Source: Arthrobacter sp. B0490
GTDB taxonomy: Bacteria; Actinomycetota; Actinomycetes; Actinomycetales; Micrococcaceae
NCBI RefSeq assembly: GCF_002929355.1
Contig: NZ_PJIR01000002.1
Location: 62,001-126,000, forward strand
Direction of reading: 5' to 3'
DNA: 64,000 nucleotides
In this document: positions 43,868-53,827 of the stretch, in pieces
How positions within the stretch are numbered: position 1 is the first letter of the stretch
Layout of the letters: each line of letters starts with the position of its first letter
The notes under the pieces: generated by a model
The model's database searches: none
Seen by the model: the letters and a program-made list of their open reading frames with translations, nothing else
Told to the model about the DNA's origin: nothing
Made by a program: the position numbers and the translations under genes

Positions 43868-45844
43868 GTGCTGACTTTTCTCGAGGCTGTCAAGAGGGTG
43901 CTGGTGGGCAAGCCCTTCGCGAGTGACAGGCTGAGGAGCAGGACCCTGCCCAAGCGCCTCGCGATGCCCGTCTTCTCCACGAGCGCCCTCTCGTCGGTCG
44001 CGTACGCGCCGGACGAGATCCTGCTGACCCTCGCCCTCGCCGGGGTGGCGGCGGTCGCCATCTCCCCGTGGGTCGGCGTGGCCGTGATCGCGGTGCTGCT
44101 CGTCGTCGTCGCCTCCTACCGCCAGGCCATGCGCGCCTACCCGTCGGGCGGCGGCGACTACGAGATCGCCAAGCAGAACATCGGCCCGCGTGCCGGGACC
44201 ACGGTGGCGTCCGCGCTCATGATCGACTACGTGCTGACCGTGGCCGTCTCGGTCTCGGCGGCCGCGCAGTACGTCGTGTCGCTCGCCCCGCCGCTCGAGG
44301 AAGCACGCGTGCTGCTCGCCGTCGTCGGCGTCGCCGCGCTGGTGATGCTGAACCTGCGCGGCATCACGCGGGGCGTGCGGGCCCGGGCCGTCATCACCTA
44401 TGCGTTCCTCCTCGGGATCCTCGCGCTCTGCGCCACCGGCATCGGCCAGGCGTTCGCGGGCACCCTCGCGCAGGCGCCGAGTGCCCGCTTCGAGATCGTG
44501 CCGGACGCAGCACTCGACGCCGGCCTCGTGGGCCTGGCCGGCGGCCTCCTGATCCTGCGCGCCTTCTCGGCGGGCGCGGCGGCGCTGACGGGGCTCGAGG
44601 GGCCCGTGTCGAACGTGCCGCGCTTCCAGGCGCCGCAGAGCAGGAACGCCGCGACGACGCTCCTCGTCCTCGGTCTCGTGTCCTCCGCGATGCTCGCGGG
44701 CGTCATCTACCTCGCCAACGCCACGCGCGTGCACGTGGTGCAGGACCCGGCGGCGCAGCTGCTGCTCGACGGCGGTCCCGTCCCGGACGGCTACATCCAG
44801 GCGCCGGTGGTGAGCCAGCTCGCGCGGACCGTCTTCGACGCCGGGTCCCCGGCCTTCTACGGCGTGGTCGCGGTGACGGCGCTGATCCTGCTGCTCGCCG
44901 CCCACGCCGCCTTCGCCGCGTTCCCCGTGCTGGCCTCCACCCTGGCCACCGACGGCTACCTGCCGCGGCAGCTGCGCACGCGCGGGGACCGCCTGACGTT
45001 CAGCAACGGCATCCTCCTGCTCGGCCTCGGCGCGGTCGTCCTCATCGTCGTCTTCCGGGCGGACGTCACCGCGCTGGTGCAGCTGTACATCGTGGGCGTG
45101 TTCGTCTCCTTCACGGGAGGCCAGCTCGGGCTGATCCTGCACTGGAACCGCACCCTGCGCAGCACGGTCGGCACCCAGGACCGCTGGACCATCCGCAAGT
45201 CGCGGGCCATCAACACGCTCGGCTTCGCCCTCACCGCGGCCGTGCTCGTCGTGGTGCTCGTCACGAAGTTCGAGTACGGGGCATGGATCGCCGTGCTCGC
45301 GATGGCGGTGCTCTTCGCCGTCATGCGCAGCATCAAGAAGCACTACGACGTCGTGGCCGAGGAACTCGCGATCGACGACGCGGACCACCTGCGCGCGCTC
45401 CCCTCACGGGTCCACGCCGTGATCCTCGTCTCGCACGTCCGGAAGCCCGTCCTGCGCGCCCTGGCATTCGCGCGGGCGTCCCGGCCGTCGCGGCTCGACG
45501 CGGTCACCGTGGACGTCGACCCCGGGCAGACGCGCCGCACCCTCGCGGACTGGGAGCGATACGAGATCCCCGTGCCCATCACGGTCCTCGCCTCGCCCTA
45601 CCGCGACACGATCACCCCCATCCTCGAATACATCACGACGATGCGCCGGGACTCGCCGCGCGACCTGGTCGTGGTCTACATCCCGGAGTACGTGGTGGGA
45701 AAGTGGTGGGAGCAGCTCGTCCACAACCAGACCGCCCTGCGCATCAAGGCGCGCCTGCACTTCGTACCCGGTGTGATGGTCGCCAGCGTGCCGTGGCAGC
45801 TCGCGTCCTCCGACGCGACCCGCATCAACCAGGACCTCACGTAG
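43868..45844 (+). CDS. APC-superfamily permease, KimA-like potassium transporter
   Basis: A 658-residue protein with about 12 membrane helices followed by a ~180-residue cytosolic domain. Parts shared with Bacillus KimA (YdaO) include an N-terminal LEAVKRVLVGKPF amphipathic segment, STSALSSVAYAPDEIL, AYPSGGGDYEIAKQNIG, IDYVLTVAVSVSAA and LNLRGITRG. KimA imports potassium with protons, and its cytosolic domain binds c-di-AMP. The cytosolic domain here (VILVSHVRKPVLRALAFARA...) has a universal-stress-like look. Divergence from an RCK pair supports potassium rather than amino-acid transport. Annotated elsewhere simply as APC or amino-acid permease; ion specificity is inferred. Confidence 0.75.
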   Translation: MLTFLEAVKRVLVGKPFASDRLRSRTLPKRLAMPVFSTSALSSVAYAPDEILLTLALAGVAAVAISPWVGVAVIAVLLVVVASYRQAMRAYPSGGGDYEIAKQNIGPRAGTTVASALMIDYVLTVAVSVSAAAQYVVSLAPPLEEARVLLAVVGVAALVMLNLRGITRGVRARAVITYAFLLGILALCATGIGQAFAGTLAQAPSARFEIVPDAALDAGLVGLAGGLLILRAFSAGAAALTGLEGPVSNVPRFQAPQSRNAATTLLVLGLVSSAMLAGVIYLANATRVHVVQDPAAQLLLDGGPVPDGYIQAPVVSQLARTVFDAGSPAFYGVVAVTALILLLAAHAAFAAFPVLASTLATDGYLPRQLRTRGDRLTFSNGILLLGLGAVVLIVVFRADVTALVQLYIVGVFVSFTGGQLGLILHWNRTLRSTVGTQDRWTIRKSRAINTLGFALTAAVLVVVLVTKFEYGAWIAVLAMAVLFAVMRSIKKHYDVVAEELAIDDADHLRALPSRVHAVILVSHVRKPVLRALAFARASRPSRLDAVTVDVDPGQTRRTLADWERYEIPVPITVLASPYRDTITPILEYITTMRRDSPRDLVVVYIPEYVVGKWWEQLVHNQTALRIKARLHFVPGVMVASVPWQLASSDATRINQDLT

Positions 45845-45853
45845 GAAGACATC

Positions 45854-47200
45854 ATGACCGACGCCGCACCACCCGCAGTCCCCGCCACTCCCGGCACGGA
45901 GTCGGCCCCCACGGCGGAACTCACCGTCGAGCGGCCCGCCCACGGCGGCCACTTCGTGGCGCGGCACGAGGGCCGCGTGGTGTTCGTGCGGCACGCGCTG
46001 CCCGGCGAGCGCGTACGCGTGCGCTTCACCGGGACGGACGACGGCGCCAGCTTCTGGCGGGCCGATGTCGTCGAGGTCCTGGAGGCCTCGCCGCACCGGG
46101 TGCCGCACCCCTGGCCGCAGGCGAACGCGCTCTTCACCGCCGCCCGCGGGCGCTCGGCCGTCGGCGGCGCAGAGTTCGGTCACATCGCCCTCGACGAGCA
46201 GCGGCGCCTGAAGGCCTCGATCTTCGCGGAACAGCTCGCGCGCCTGGCGAGGACCGAGAGGACGGTGACCGTCGAGGCTGCTCCCGGTGAGCGAGCCGAC
46301 GGCCTCGCGTGGCGGACACGCGCCGCGTTCGCCGTCGACGCGGCCGGACGCCTCGCCATGCACCTGCACCGCTCGCACGCCGTCGTCCCGGTCCGGGAGA
46401 TGCCCCTGGCGGTCCCTGCGATCAATGCGCTGCGGCTGTGGACGCTCGACCTGTCGGGGATCGAGCGGGTGGACGTCGCCGCACCGTCGGGCGGGGGAGA
46501 CCCGCTGGTCCTCCTCGTGCCCGCCGCCGGTACGTCGCCGCGCCGCATCGCGGCCGTGGCGTCCTCGATCGACGGCGCCTCGGTGGGTGTCCTCGACCCC
46601 GAGTCCGGGCAGGTGCAGCGGCTCACCGGGCGTACCTGGCTGCAGGAGACCGTGCTGGGCCTCGACTACCGTGTGACGGGCGCGGGTTTCTGGCAGATCC
46701 ACCGCGGGGCACCGGAGGCCCTCGTCGGCGCGGTGCTCGACGGCCTCCGGCCCGCGGAGGGCGAGCGGTTCGCCGACCTCTACGCCGGTGCGGGCCTGTT
46801 CACCGTCCCGATCGCCCGCGCCGTGGGTCCGGCAGGGGCCGTGCTGTCGGTCGAGGGGTCGGCCGGGACGAGCCGCGACGCGAAGCGCAACCTCCACGGC
46901 CAGGACCACGTGTCGATCGTGCAGGGGCGGGTGGATGCCGTGCTCGGCCGCCGGAGCGAGCCGCTCGACGCCGTGCTGCTCGACCCGCCGCGCGCGGGTG
47001 CCGGGAAGAAGGTGGTCCGGCAGATCCTCGAGGCCCGACCACGGGCCGTCGGGTACGTGTCCTGCGACCCGGCATCGTTCGCCCGCGACCTCGGCTACTT
47101 CCTCGCCGCGGGATGGACGTTCGACACGCTCCGCGTCTTCGACCTCTACCCCCACACGCACCACATGGAGTCGTTCGCGCGCCTCCTGCCGCCATCCTGA
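45854..47200 (+). CDS. TrmA/RlmD-type class I SAM-dependent RNA methyltransferase
   Basis: A 448-residue RNA uracil-5 methyltransferase-like enzyme. The N-terminal TRAM domain is LTVERPAHGGHFVARHEGRVVFVRHALPGE-like (about 23-52, shown in part). The SAM fold has FADLYAGAGLFTVPIARAVG (about 306-325) and LLDPPRAG. The nucleophile Cys is in YVSCDPASFARDLGY (about 411-425). The FeS cysteines of RlmD are not evident. The target (tRNA or rRNA) is not determined. It starts 9 bp after the KimA-like stop, so it is probably co-transcribed with it. Confidence 0.88.
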   Translation: MTDAAPPAVPATPGTESAPTAELTVERPAHGGHFVARHEGRVVFVRHALPGERVRVRFTGTDDGASFWRADVVEVLEASPHRVPHPWPQANALFTAARGRSAVGGAEFGHIALDEQRRLKASIFAEQLARLARTERTVTVEAAPGERADGLAWRTRAAFAVDAAGRLAMHLHRSHAVVPVREMPLAVPAINALRLWTLDLSGIERVDVAAPSGGGDPLVLLVPAAGTSPRRIAAVASSIDGASVGVLDPESGQVQRLTGRTWLQETVLGLDYRVTGAGFWQIHRGAPEALVGAVLDGLRPAEGERFADLYAGAGLFTVPIARAVGPAGAVLSVEGSAGTSRDAKRNLHGQDHVSIVQGRVDAVLGRRSEPLDAVLLDPPRAGAGKKVVRQILEARPRAVGYVSCDPASFARDLGYFLAAGWTFDTLRVFDLYPHTHHMESFARLLPPS

Positions 47201-47314
47201 GGTCCGGTCGGGGATCGCCGATTCCGATGGCACCCGGTCCGGACCCCGAACGTTAGAGTTAAGGACAATCAGCGGCGATTCCTTCGCCACGCCTAACGAA
47301 CCGAGGAGGCGCCG

Positions 47315-49288
47315 ATGGGACTTCTGGAGACAATCCACGGCCCGCAGGACCTGAGCAAGCTCAGCGACTCTCAACTGACGGCTCTCGCCGGGGAGATCCG
47401 CACCTTCCTGGTCAGCAACGTCTCGCGCACGGGCGGACACCTGGGCCCCAACCTCGGGGTGGTGGAACTGACCCTCGGCATCCACCGTGTCTTCGACTCG
47501 CCCCGCGACAGCATCATCTTCGACACCGGCCACCAGTCCTACGTGCACAAGCTCGTGACCGGTCGCCAGGACTTCAGCACGCTCCGCCAGCAGGGCGGGA
47601 TGTCCGGCTACCCGTCCCGCGCCGAGTCGGTCCACGACGTCGTCGAGAGTTCGCACGCCTCGTCCTCGCTCTCGTGGGCCGACGGCATCTCCCGCGCACG
47701 TGTCCTCAACGGCGAGGGGGACCGCTACACCGTCGTGCTCGTGGGCGACGGCGCACTCACGGGCGGCATGGCCTGGGAGGCGCTCAACAACATCGCCGCC
47801 GACAAGCGGCGGCGCGTGGTGATCGTGGTCAACGACAACGGTCGCTCCTACGCGCCGACCATCGGCGGTGTCGCCGACTATCTCGCATCCCTCCGACCCA
47901 CCCTCGACTCCGTGCGCACGCACCGCGTGTACGAGCGGACCCTCGACTGGGTCAAGCAGCGCATGCAGGACGGCGGGACGGTCGGCGAGTTCAGCTACAA
48001 GAGCCTGCACGCCATGAAGAAGGGCATCAAGGACTGGTGGGCGCCCCAGGGGCTCTTCGAGGACCTCGGCATGAAGTACGTGGGCCCCGTGGACGGCCAC
48101 GACCAGTCCGCCGTCGAGCAGGCCCTGCACCTCGCCAAGAACTACGAGGGCCCCGTGATCGTCCATGCGATCACCGAGAAGGGCCATGGCTACGCTCCGG
48201 CCCGTGCCCACGAAGCCGACCAGTTCCACGCCGTCGGCGTGATCGACCCGGAGACGGGGGAGCCCATCGACGCGGCGGGCCAGCAGTCCTGGACCTCCGT
48301 CTTCGCGAACGAGATCGCCGACATCGCCGACGAGCGCCCCGACATCGTCGGCATCACCGGCGCGATGCTCATCCCCGTGGGCCTCCACCGGTTCGCGGCG
48401 CGCCACCCCGACCGCGTGTTCGACGTCGGTATCGCCGAGCAGCACGCGCTCACGAGCGCCGCGGGCATGGCCTTCGGCGGCCTGCACCCCGTCATCGCGC
48501 TCTACGCGACGTTCCTGAACCGCGCCTTCGACCAGCTCCTCATGGATGTCGCCCTCCATAAGGCGGGCGTGACCGTCGTCCTCGACCGGTCCGGCGTGAC
48601 GGGGCCCGACGGCGCCAGCCACCACGGCATGTGGGACCTCGCGCTGCTCCAGGCGATCCCCGGGCTGCACCTGGCCGCACCGCGGGACGCCTCCCGGCTG
48701 CGCGAGGAGCTCCGCGAGGCCGTCTCCATCGCCCACGCCCCCAGCGTGGTGCGCTACTCCAAGGGATCGGTCGGCGCGGAGGTCGAGGCCATCGAGCGCC
48801 TGGACGACGGCGTCGACGTCCTGTCCCGCCGCCCGGCCGGCTCGCGCCACAACGACGTCCTGATCGTCAGCGTGGGGGCCATGAGCGAGCTCGCCCTGGA
48901 CGTGTCGAACCGGCTCGGGGCGCAGGGCATCAGCTCCACCGTCATCGATCCGCGCTGGCTCCTGCCGGTCCGCCGGTCGGTCATCGACCTCGCCGCCGAG
49001 CACCGCATCGTGATCGTCATCGAGGACGGCGTCCGCGCGGGCGGCGTCGGCTCGAGGATCCGCCAGGAAATGCGCTCGGCGGGTGTCGACACAGCACTCA
49101 ACGAGGTGGGCCTCCCGGTCGAGTTCCTCGACCACGGCTCACGCAACCAGGTCCTCGAGCGTGTCGGCCTCACCGCCCAGAAGATCACGCACGACGTCGT
49201 CGCGCAGGTCCTGGGCACGAAGGTGCCGGTCGCCCGGCCGCTCGCGGAGGACCGCGCACCCGCCACCGGACAGCTGCCCAAGCACTGA
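47315..49288 (+). CDS. dxs: 1-deoxy-D-xylulose-5-phosphate synthase
   Basis: A 657-residue thiamine-diphosphate enzyme that condenses pyruvate and glyceraldehyde-3-phosphate at the entry to the MEP isoprenoid pathway. [19 protein letters not shown] is at about 30-50, the Mg/ThDP motif [16 protein letters not shown] about 145-160, the catalytic Glu in [10 protein letters not shown] about 370, and [15 protein letters not shown] about 424. The ATG at 47315 follows GAGGAGGC. It stands alone between the methyltransferase and RNase E, with a terminator after it. Confidence 0.96.
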   Translation: MGLLETIHGPQDLSKLSDSQLTALAGEIRTFLVSNVSRTGGHLGPNLGVVELTLGIHRVFDSPRDSIIFDTGHQSYVHKLVTGRQDFSTLRQQGGMSGYPSRAESVHDVVESSHASSSLSWADGISRARVLNGEGDRYTVVLVGDGALTGGMAWEALNNIAADKRRRVVIVVNDNGRSYAPTIGGVADYLASLRPTLDSVRTHRVYERTLDWVKQRMQDGGTVGEFSYKSLHAMKKGIKDWWAPQGLFEDLGMKYVGPVDGHDQSAVEQALHLAKNYEGPVIVHAITEKGHGYAPARAHEADQFHAVGVIDPETGEPIDAAGQQSWTSVFANEIADIADERPDIVGITGAMLIPVGLHRFAARHPDRVFDVGIAEQHALTSAAGMAFGGLHPVIALYATFLNRAFDQLLMDVALHKAGVTVVLDRSGVTGPDGASHHGMWDLALLQAIPGLHLAAPRDASRLREELREAVSIAHAPSVVRYSKGSVGAEVEAIERLDDGVDVLSRRPAGSRHNDVLIVSVGAMSELALDVSNRLGAQGISSTVIDPRWLLPVRRSVIDLAAEHRIVIVIEDGVRAGGVGSRIRQEMRSAGVDTALNEVGLPVEFLDHGSRNQVLERVGLTAQKITHDVVAQVLGTKVPVARPLAEDRAPATGQLPKH

Positions 49289-49298
49289 CGAGTACCGG

Positions 49299-49331
49299 CC
49301 GGCGGACCGTGCGCCCGGCCCGGTCCGCCGG
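49299..49331 (+). terminator. Hairpin terminator after dxs
   Basis: CCGGCGGACC (49299-49308) pairs perfectly with GGTCCGCCGG (49322-49331), 10 bp after the dxs stop. Confidence 0.8.
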
Positions 49332-49453
49332 GTCGGGCGCGGCCTCGGCGCCCGACGTCGCAGGACGCCGGACCCGCCCCGGCGGGGGAGAGGACGAGTG
49401 CTCCCGGACGGGCTCGCCGGGCCGGAGGAGCCTTCTTCGGAGGTGTGGTGTGA

Positions 49454-49786
49454 GATAATGACGAAGGCTGGCGAGGGAACCACATTCCCGCGCCGGTCCA
49501 GTGACAGGCTTCCGTTCCGACAGCGACGCTCCCGTCCTACCGAGTCCGCCCCGTCGGCGGAAGTAGGCGGAATCCGCTGGCGGGACCCACCGTCGACAAG
49601 GGCGGCTGAGGTGGAAAAGCGCCACTGGTCTCCGAGTGATTCCGCACCCCCATGACGGTGTGACCTCGGACGATATGACAACGACTTCCGGTCCGCCGTC
49701 GGGCGAAAGGCCCGCGGCGGGCCGACATACCGCCCTCGAGGGCGTCGGAATGTGGCCGACGCCGCAGGGGCTTGGAGCGAGCACCC
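49454..49786 (+). promoter_or_regulatory. Candidate -10 (GATAAT, 49454-49459) and ~320-nt 5' leader of RNase E gene
   Basis: The 498-bp gap 49289-49786 holds the dxs terminator and then no gene. GATAAT at 49454 is the best -10; a -35 is not convincing. The remaining ~320 nt contain several GC-rich inverted segments (for example GGCGGA with TCCGCT near 49570-49580) and could fold. RNase E of other bacteria is autoregulated through a long structured leader; whether that applies here is not shown. Confidence 0.4.
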
Positions 49787-52700
49787 ATGGATCAGTCAGA
49801 ACAGCTGGGGAACGACCAGAACGCACCCGTTGCAGCCGAGAGCCTGCAGCAACCTCCGGAGCAGGCCGCGCCGGCGAAGGCGCCACGCAGGCGCCGCACC
49901 GCCAGTGCCCCGGCCGGAGCCCCGCCCGCCGTTCAGGACCCGGCCCCCGACGTCGAGGCGGCCACCGCGCCGGCCCGCAAGAGGGCGACCCGGGCCCGCA
50001 AGCCCGCCGCCGGGACCGCCGAGGCGTCGACGGACACCGCACCGGCCGGGACGACCGACGCCGCCGCCGGAACGGACAGCGCAGCGGATGCAGCACCCGT
50101 GGACGCGGCACCGGTAGACGCGGCTGTCCCACCCGTCCGTGCGACCCGTACGCGCCGTCGAGCAGCCACGGCCGAGGCCGGACCCGCGAAGCCTGTCGAG
50201 CAGGTTCCGGCCGCCGAGGCCGTCCCCGTGATGGCACCCGAGCCGGTCCCGGTGGCGGCATCCGCGGAGAACCCGGATGCCCGTCCGGCGTCGGCACCCG
50301 CGCAGGCCTCCGGCTCCCCTGATGATCCCGGCGTCCCGGTGGCGGAGGCCGAGGAGAAGCCGGCACGTGCCCGGCGCACCTCGACCAGGACCCGCAGCCG
50401 CCGCGCCTCCGAGCCCGTGGAGTCCCCCGAGCCCGTCCAGGCCGCCGCAACGGCCGACGCCGGGAGCGACTCCATCGCGGCCGCGACCGCTCCTCCGGCG
50501 GCGCCCGAGGCCGAGCAGGCCGGCGGGCAGGACGCCCCGGACGAGCCGGTCGAGGGACACCGGAGCGATTCCTTCGCCGTCCCGGAATCACCCCTGTCAC
50601 TCCTGTTCCACGCACCCGACCTCAGCACCGTCACCGTGCCCTCGGTCAAGGTCGCCCCGCCGCTCGAGGAGGAGGCGGAGGAGGACACCGAGGAATCCGG
50701 CCGCCGCTCGCGCCGCAGCCGCCGCACGCGGAGTCGCCGCAGCGACGCCGGCCAGGGCCAGGGCGAATCGGGCCAGGATGACGTCGAGGCCGACAGCGCC
50801 GACCGCGGCGACGACCAGTCCGGTACGACCGGCCCCGACGACGGCTCGGCCGTCACGTCCCGTCGCCGCCGTCGCCGCCGTCGCGGTGATCAGGACCTCG
50901 AACTCTCCGGTGGCGACGACGACGACCCGCCCAACACGGTCACCCGCGTCCGGGCACCCCGGCAGTCCAGCGAGCCCGTCTCCGACCGCGTGACCAGCGT
51001 CCGCGGCTCCACCCGCCTCGAGGCGAAGAAGCAGCGGCGCCGGGAGTCCCGCGACACGGGCCGACGCCGCCAGGTCATCACGGAGGCCGAGTTCCTCGCG
51101 CGCCGCGAATCCGTGGACCGGCAGATGATCGTGCGCCAGCGCGACGACAGGATCCAGATCGGCGTGCTCGAGGACGGCATGCTCGGCGAGCACTTCGTCT
51201 CCCGGACCCAGCAGGACTCGCTGATCGGCAACGTCTACCTCGGCAAGGTGCAGAACGTGCTGCCGAGCATGGAGGCGGCCTTCGTCGACATCGGACGCGG
51301 CCGCAATGCCGTCCTGTACGCCGGCGAGGTCAACTGGGACGCCGCCGGCCTCGACGGCCAGCCGCGCCGCATCGAGCTCGCGCTGAAGTCCGGTGACCCC
51401 GTCCTGGTGCAGGTCACCAAGGACCCGGTGGGGCACAAGGGCGCCCGGCTCACGAGCCAGATCTCCCTTCCCGGCCGCTACCTCGTCTACGTCCCCGGCG
51501 GTTCGATGACGGGGATCTCGCGCAAGCTGCCCGACGTCGAGCGCAATCGCCTGAAGCGGATCCTGAAGGACCGCCTGCCGGAGAACGCCGGCGTCATCGT
51601 CCGCACCGCGGCCGAGGGCGCCAGCGAGGAGGAGCTGACCCACGACATCAACCGGCTGCGCGCCCAGTGGGAGGAGATCGAGCGCAAGTCGGGCTCGACG
51701 AAGACCCTGGCGCCGGAGCTGCTCTACGGGGAGCCCGACCTCACCATCAAGGTGGTCAGGGACGTCTTCAACGAGGACTTCTCGAAGCTCGTGGTCTCCG
51801 GCGAGGAGGCCTGGGACACCATCGAGGCCTACGTCATGTACGTCGCGCCGGACCTCGTCGGCAGGCTCGAGAAGTGGACGGGCGAGGAGGACATCTTCGC
51901 GGCATCGCGCATCGACGAGCAGATCTCGAAGGCCCTCGAGCGCAAGATCTACCTGCCCTCGGGCGGTTCCCTCGTGATCGACCGCACCGAGGCGATGACC
52001 GTGGTCGACGTCAACACCGGCAAGTTCACCGGCAGCGGCGGCAACCTCGAGGAGACCGTCACCAAGAACAACCTGGAGGCGGCCGAGGAGGTCGTCCGGC
52101 AGCTCCGTCTCCGCGACATCGGCGGCATCATCGTGATCGACTTCATCGACATGGTGCTCGAGGCGAACCGCGACCTCGTGCTGCGGCGCCTCGTCGAGTG
52201 CCTCGGGCGCGACAGGACCAAGCACCAGGTCGCCGAGGTGACCTCGCTGGGACTCGTCCAGATGACGCGCAAGCGCATGGGCACCGGCCTCCTCGAGGTC
52301 TTCGGCGAGGACTGCGAGCACTGTGCCGGCCGTGGCGTCGTGACGCACATGGAGCCGGTCGAGCACCGCCGTTCCATGCCCGCGCCCGAGAGCCAGCCTG
52401 CACGCCAGGACAAGCCGTCACGGAGCGAGCGCAAGCGGAGCCGGGGCCGGGGCGGCCAGCAGCTGGACGAGGCACCCGTCCAGCCCGCCGCTCCCGTGGC
52501 CGAGAGCCCGGAACGGGCTGCGAAGGCGGAAGCCGCCCGTGCCGCGCTGGCGAGCATCGCGGCGGCGACGCACCACGCGCACGAGGAGCACGCGGAGATG
52601 CCTGCGACCGACGCCGACATCCAGGTGGACGACATCCAGGTGACGGAGGCCGTCCTCACGATCAACGGGGAGACGGTGACGCTGCCGCGCGCCGAGAGCA

Positions 52701-53119
52701 GGCGGCAGGACGGCCCCGATCGCGATGTGGCACCGTCGACCCGCCTGACGCTGGACAGCCTGAGCGAGGCCTTCAACCGGAAGCCCGCATCGGACGGCAC
52801 GGACGGCGCCGGCGGAACGGACGGACCGGCGGTCGACGGCACGCACGACGACGCGGCCCGCCCTGTCGCCCAGGCCCCCGAGGCCCCCGTCGCGGCCCCG
52901 ACGGAGCCCCCGGCCCGCCGTACCCGTCCGCGCCGTCGGGTGGCCAGCAGCGCACAGGGCGCGGCGGACACGACCATCGAGACGCAGGGTGCCGAGCCCG
53001 CCGTCGAGCAGTCGGGGACCCGGCATGTGGCGAGCGCCCCCGTGGCGGTCCGGAAGCCCGAGGCGTCCGCGGCCGAGCCGCTGATCTTCGGCGTCGGGGT
53101 ACCCGCCTCGGAACTGTAG
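49787..53119 (+). CDS. rne: Ribonuclease E/G family protein
   Basis: A 1110-residue endoribonuclease. The first ~430 residues are Ala/Pro/Glu/Arg-rich and disordered, with acidic and Arg-rich runs. The catalytic core follows: S1 domain from GNVYLGKVQNVLPSMEAAFV (about 480), catalytic Asp residues in MTVVDVNTG (about 741) and IIVIDFIDM (about 781), and the zinc-link CEHCAGRG (about 843). A second disordered tail ends it. An N-terminal extension plus C-terminal tail is the actinobacterial architecture. The ATG at 49787 follows GGAG; an in-frame ATG at 49772 lacks a site. It heads the rplU-rpmA-obg region. Confidence 0.93.
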   Translation: MDQSEQLGNDQNAPVAAESLQQPPEQAAPAKAPRRRRTASAPAGAPPAVQDPAPDVEAATAPARKRATRARKPAAGTAEASTDTAPAGTTDAAAGTDSAADAAPVDAAPVDAAVPPVRATRTRRRAATAEAGPAKPVEQVPAAEAVPVMAPEPVPVAASAENPDARPASAPAQASGSPDDPGVPVAEAEEKPARARRTSTRTRSRRASEPVESPEPVQAAATADAGSDSIAAATAPPAAPEAEQAGGQDAPDEPVEGHRSDSFAVPESPLSLLFHAPDLSTVTVPSVKVAPPLEEEAEEDTEESGRRSRRSRRTRSRRSDAGQGQGESGQDDVEADSADRGDDQSGTTGPDDGSAVTSRRRRRRRRGDQDLELSGGDDDDPPNTVTRVRAPRQSSEPVSDRVTSVRGSTRLEAKKQRRRESRDTGRRRQVITEAEFLARRESVDRQMIVRQRDDRIQIGVLEDGMLGEHFVSRTQQDSLIGNVYLGKVQNVLPSMEAAFVDIGRGRNAVLYAGEVNWDAAGLDGQPRRIELALKSGDPVLVQVTKDPVGHKGARLTSQISLPGRYLVYVPGGSMTGISRKLPDVERNRLKRILKDRLPENAGVIVRTAAEGASEEELTHDINRLRAQWEEIERKSGSTKTLAPELLYGEPDLTIKVVRDVFNEDFSKLVVSGEEAWDTIEAYVMYVAPDLVGRLEKWTGEEDIFAASRIDEQISKALERKIYLPSGGSLVIDRTEAMTVVDVNTGKFTGSGGNLEETVTKNNLEAAEEVVRQLRLRDIGGIIVIDFIDMVLEANRDLVLRRLVECLGRDRTKHQVAEVTSLGLVQMTRKRMGTGLLEVFGEDCEHCAGRGVVTHMEPVEHRRSMPAPESQPARQDKPSRSERKRSRGRGGQQLDEAPVQPAAPVAESPERAAKAEAARAALASIAAATHHAHEEHAEMPATDADIQVDDIQVTEAVLTINGETVTLPRAESRRQDGPDRDVAPSTRLTLDSLSEAFNRKPASDGTDGAGGTDGPAVDGTHDDAARPVAQAPEAPVAAPTEPPARRTRPRRRVASSAQGAADTTIETQGAEPAVEQSGTRHVASAPVAVRKPEASAAEPLIFGVGVPASEL

Positions 53120-53174
53120 CCTCCGTCGTCCCGCAGGACCGGTCCCGCCGGCCCACCTGCACTCTCCGCCACAG

Positions 53175-53204
53175 AAGGCCGGGGTCCGCGAGGACTCCGG
53201 CCTT
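53175..53204 (+). terminator. Hairpin terminator after rne
   Basis: AAGGCCGG, a wobble pair and GTCC on the left match GGAC and CCGGCCTT on the right around a GCGA tetraloop: 13 pairs in total, 56 bp after the rne stop. Confidence 0.8.
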
Positions 53205-53235
53205 CCGTGTCGGCGGGACACCGGGCCCTCCTGAT

Positions 53236-53265
53236 TTGCGGGAAGGCGCCGTACTGCCGTAATCT
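53236..53265 (+). promoter_or_regulatory. Promoter of rplU-rpmA (TTGCGG, 18 bp, TAATCT)
   Basis: The -35 TTGCGG is at 53236-53241 and the -10 TAATCT at 53260-53265, giving a start near 53272 and a ~190-nt leader before rplU. The leader carries GACACC...GGTGTC inverted sequences (about 53320-53350) and a run of six T at about 53417, candidates for ribosomal-protein autoregulation. Confidence 0.55.
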
Positions 53266-53462
53266 TGACCCTCGGTGCACTCGCCTGTTAACCGGCATGT
53301 CCGGCGCACGCAGATGTCCTTGCGACACCAGCAGCCGCAGGCAGCGGTGTCCGGGACGCGTACAGCGGAACCGGTATGAGGAGCAACCTTCAGGATTGCT
53401 GCCGAAGCGCACCCAGGTTTTTTCATCAGAAGTCAAGATTGTCGAGAGAAGTGAGTTCCCAA

Positions 53463-53771
53463 GTGGTGTACGCGATTGTCCGCGCAGGCGGCCGCCAAGA
53501 AAAGGTTTCTGTAGGAGACCTCGTTACCCTTGACCGCGTCACCGGTCAGGCAGGAAGCACGTTCAAGCTCCCCGCCCTCCTTCTGGTAGACGGCGCCAAG
53601 ATCACCTCCGCAGCGGAGGACCTCGAGAAGGTCACCGTCACTGCCGAGATCATCGAGAATCTTCGTGGCCCGAAGATTGTCATCCAGAAGTTCAAGAACA
53701 AGACCGGCTACAAGAAGCGCCAGGGTCACCGTTCGGAACTGACCCGCGTCAAAATCACAGGCATCGCGTAG
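53463..53771 (+). CDS. rplU: Ribosomal protein bL21
   Basis: A 102-residue 50S subunit protein. [20 protein letters not shown] opens it, and [20 protein letters not shown] is the conserved RNA-binding C-terminal motif (about 75-95). The GTG at 53463 is used (tandem GTG GTG codons); the upstream open frame has no homology. Length is exactly that of the family. It precedes rpmA by 56 bp. Confidence 0.95.
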   Translation: MVYAIVRAGGRQEKVSVGDLVTLDRVTGQAGSTFKLPALLLVDGAKITSAAEDLEKVTVTAEIIENLRGPKIVIQKFKNKTGYKKRQGHRSELTRVKITGIA

Positions 53772-53827
53772 TCCCTCCGGGCTACCGTTCGGTCACGTAG
53801 ACACTTCAGCGAAGGCAGGCATAACCC

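Noticed and set aside
45404..49135. A 1243-codon open frame on the minus strand antisense to the KimA-like, methyltransferase and dxs genes
   Set aside because: The plus strand encodes three well-recognised proteins here. The antisense frame is a by-product of high GC content with a Val/Gly/Arg/Glu-rich composition and no domain.
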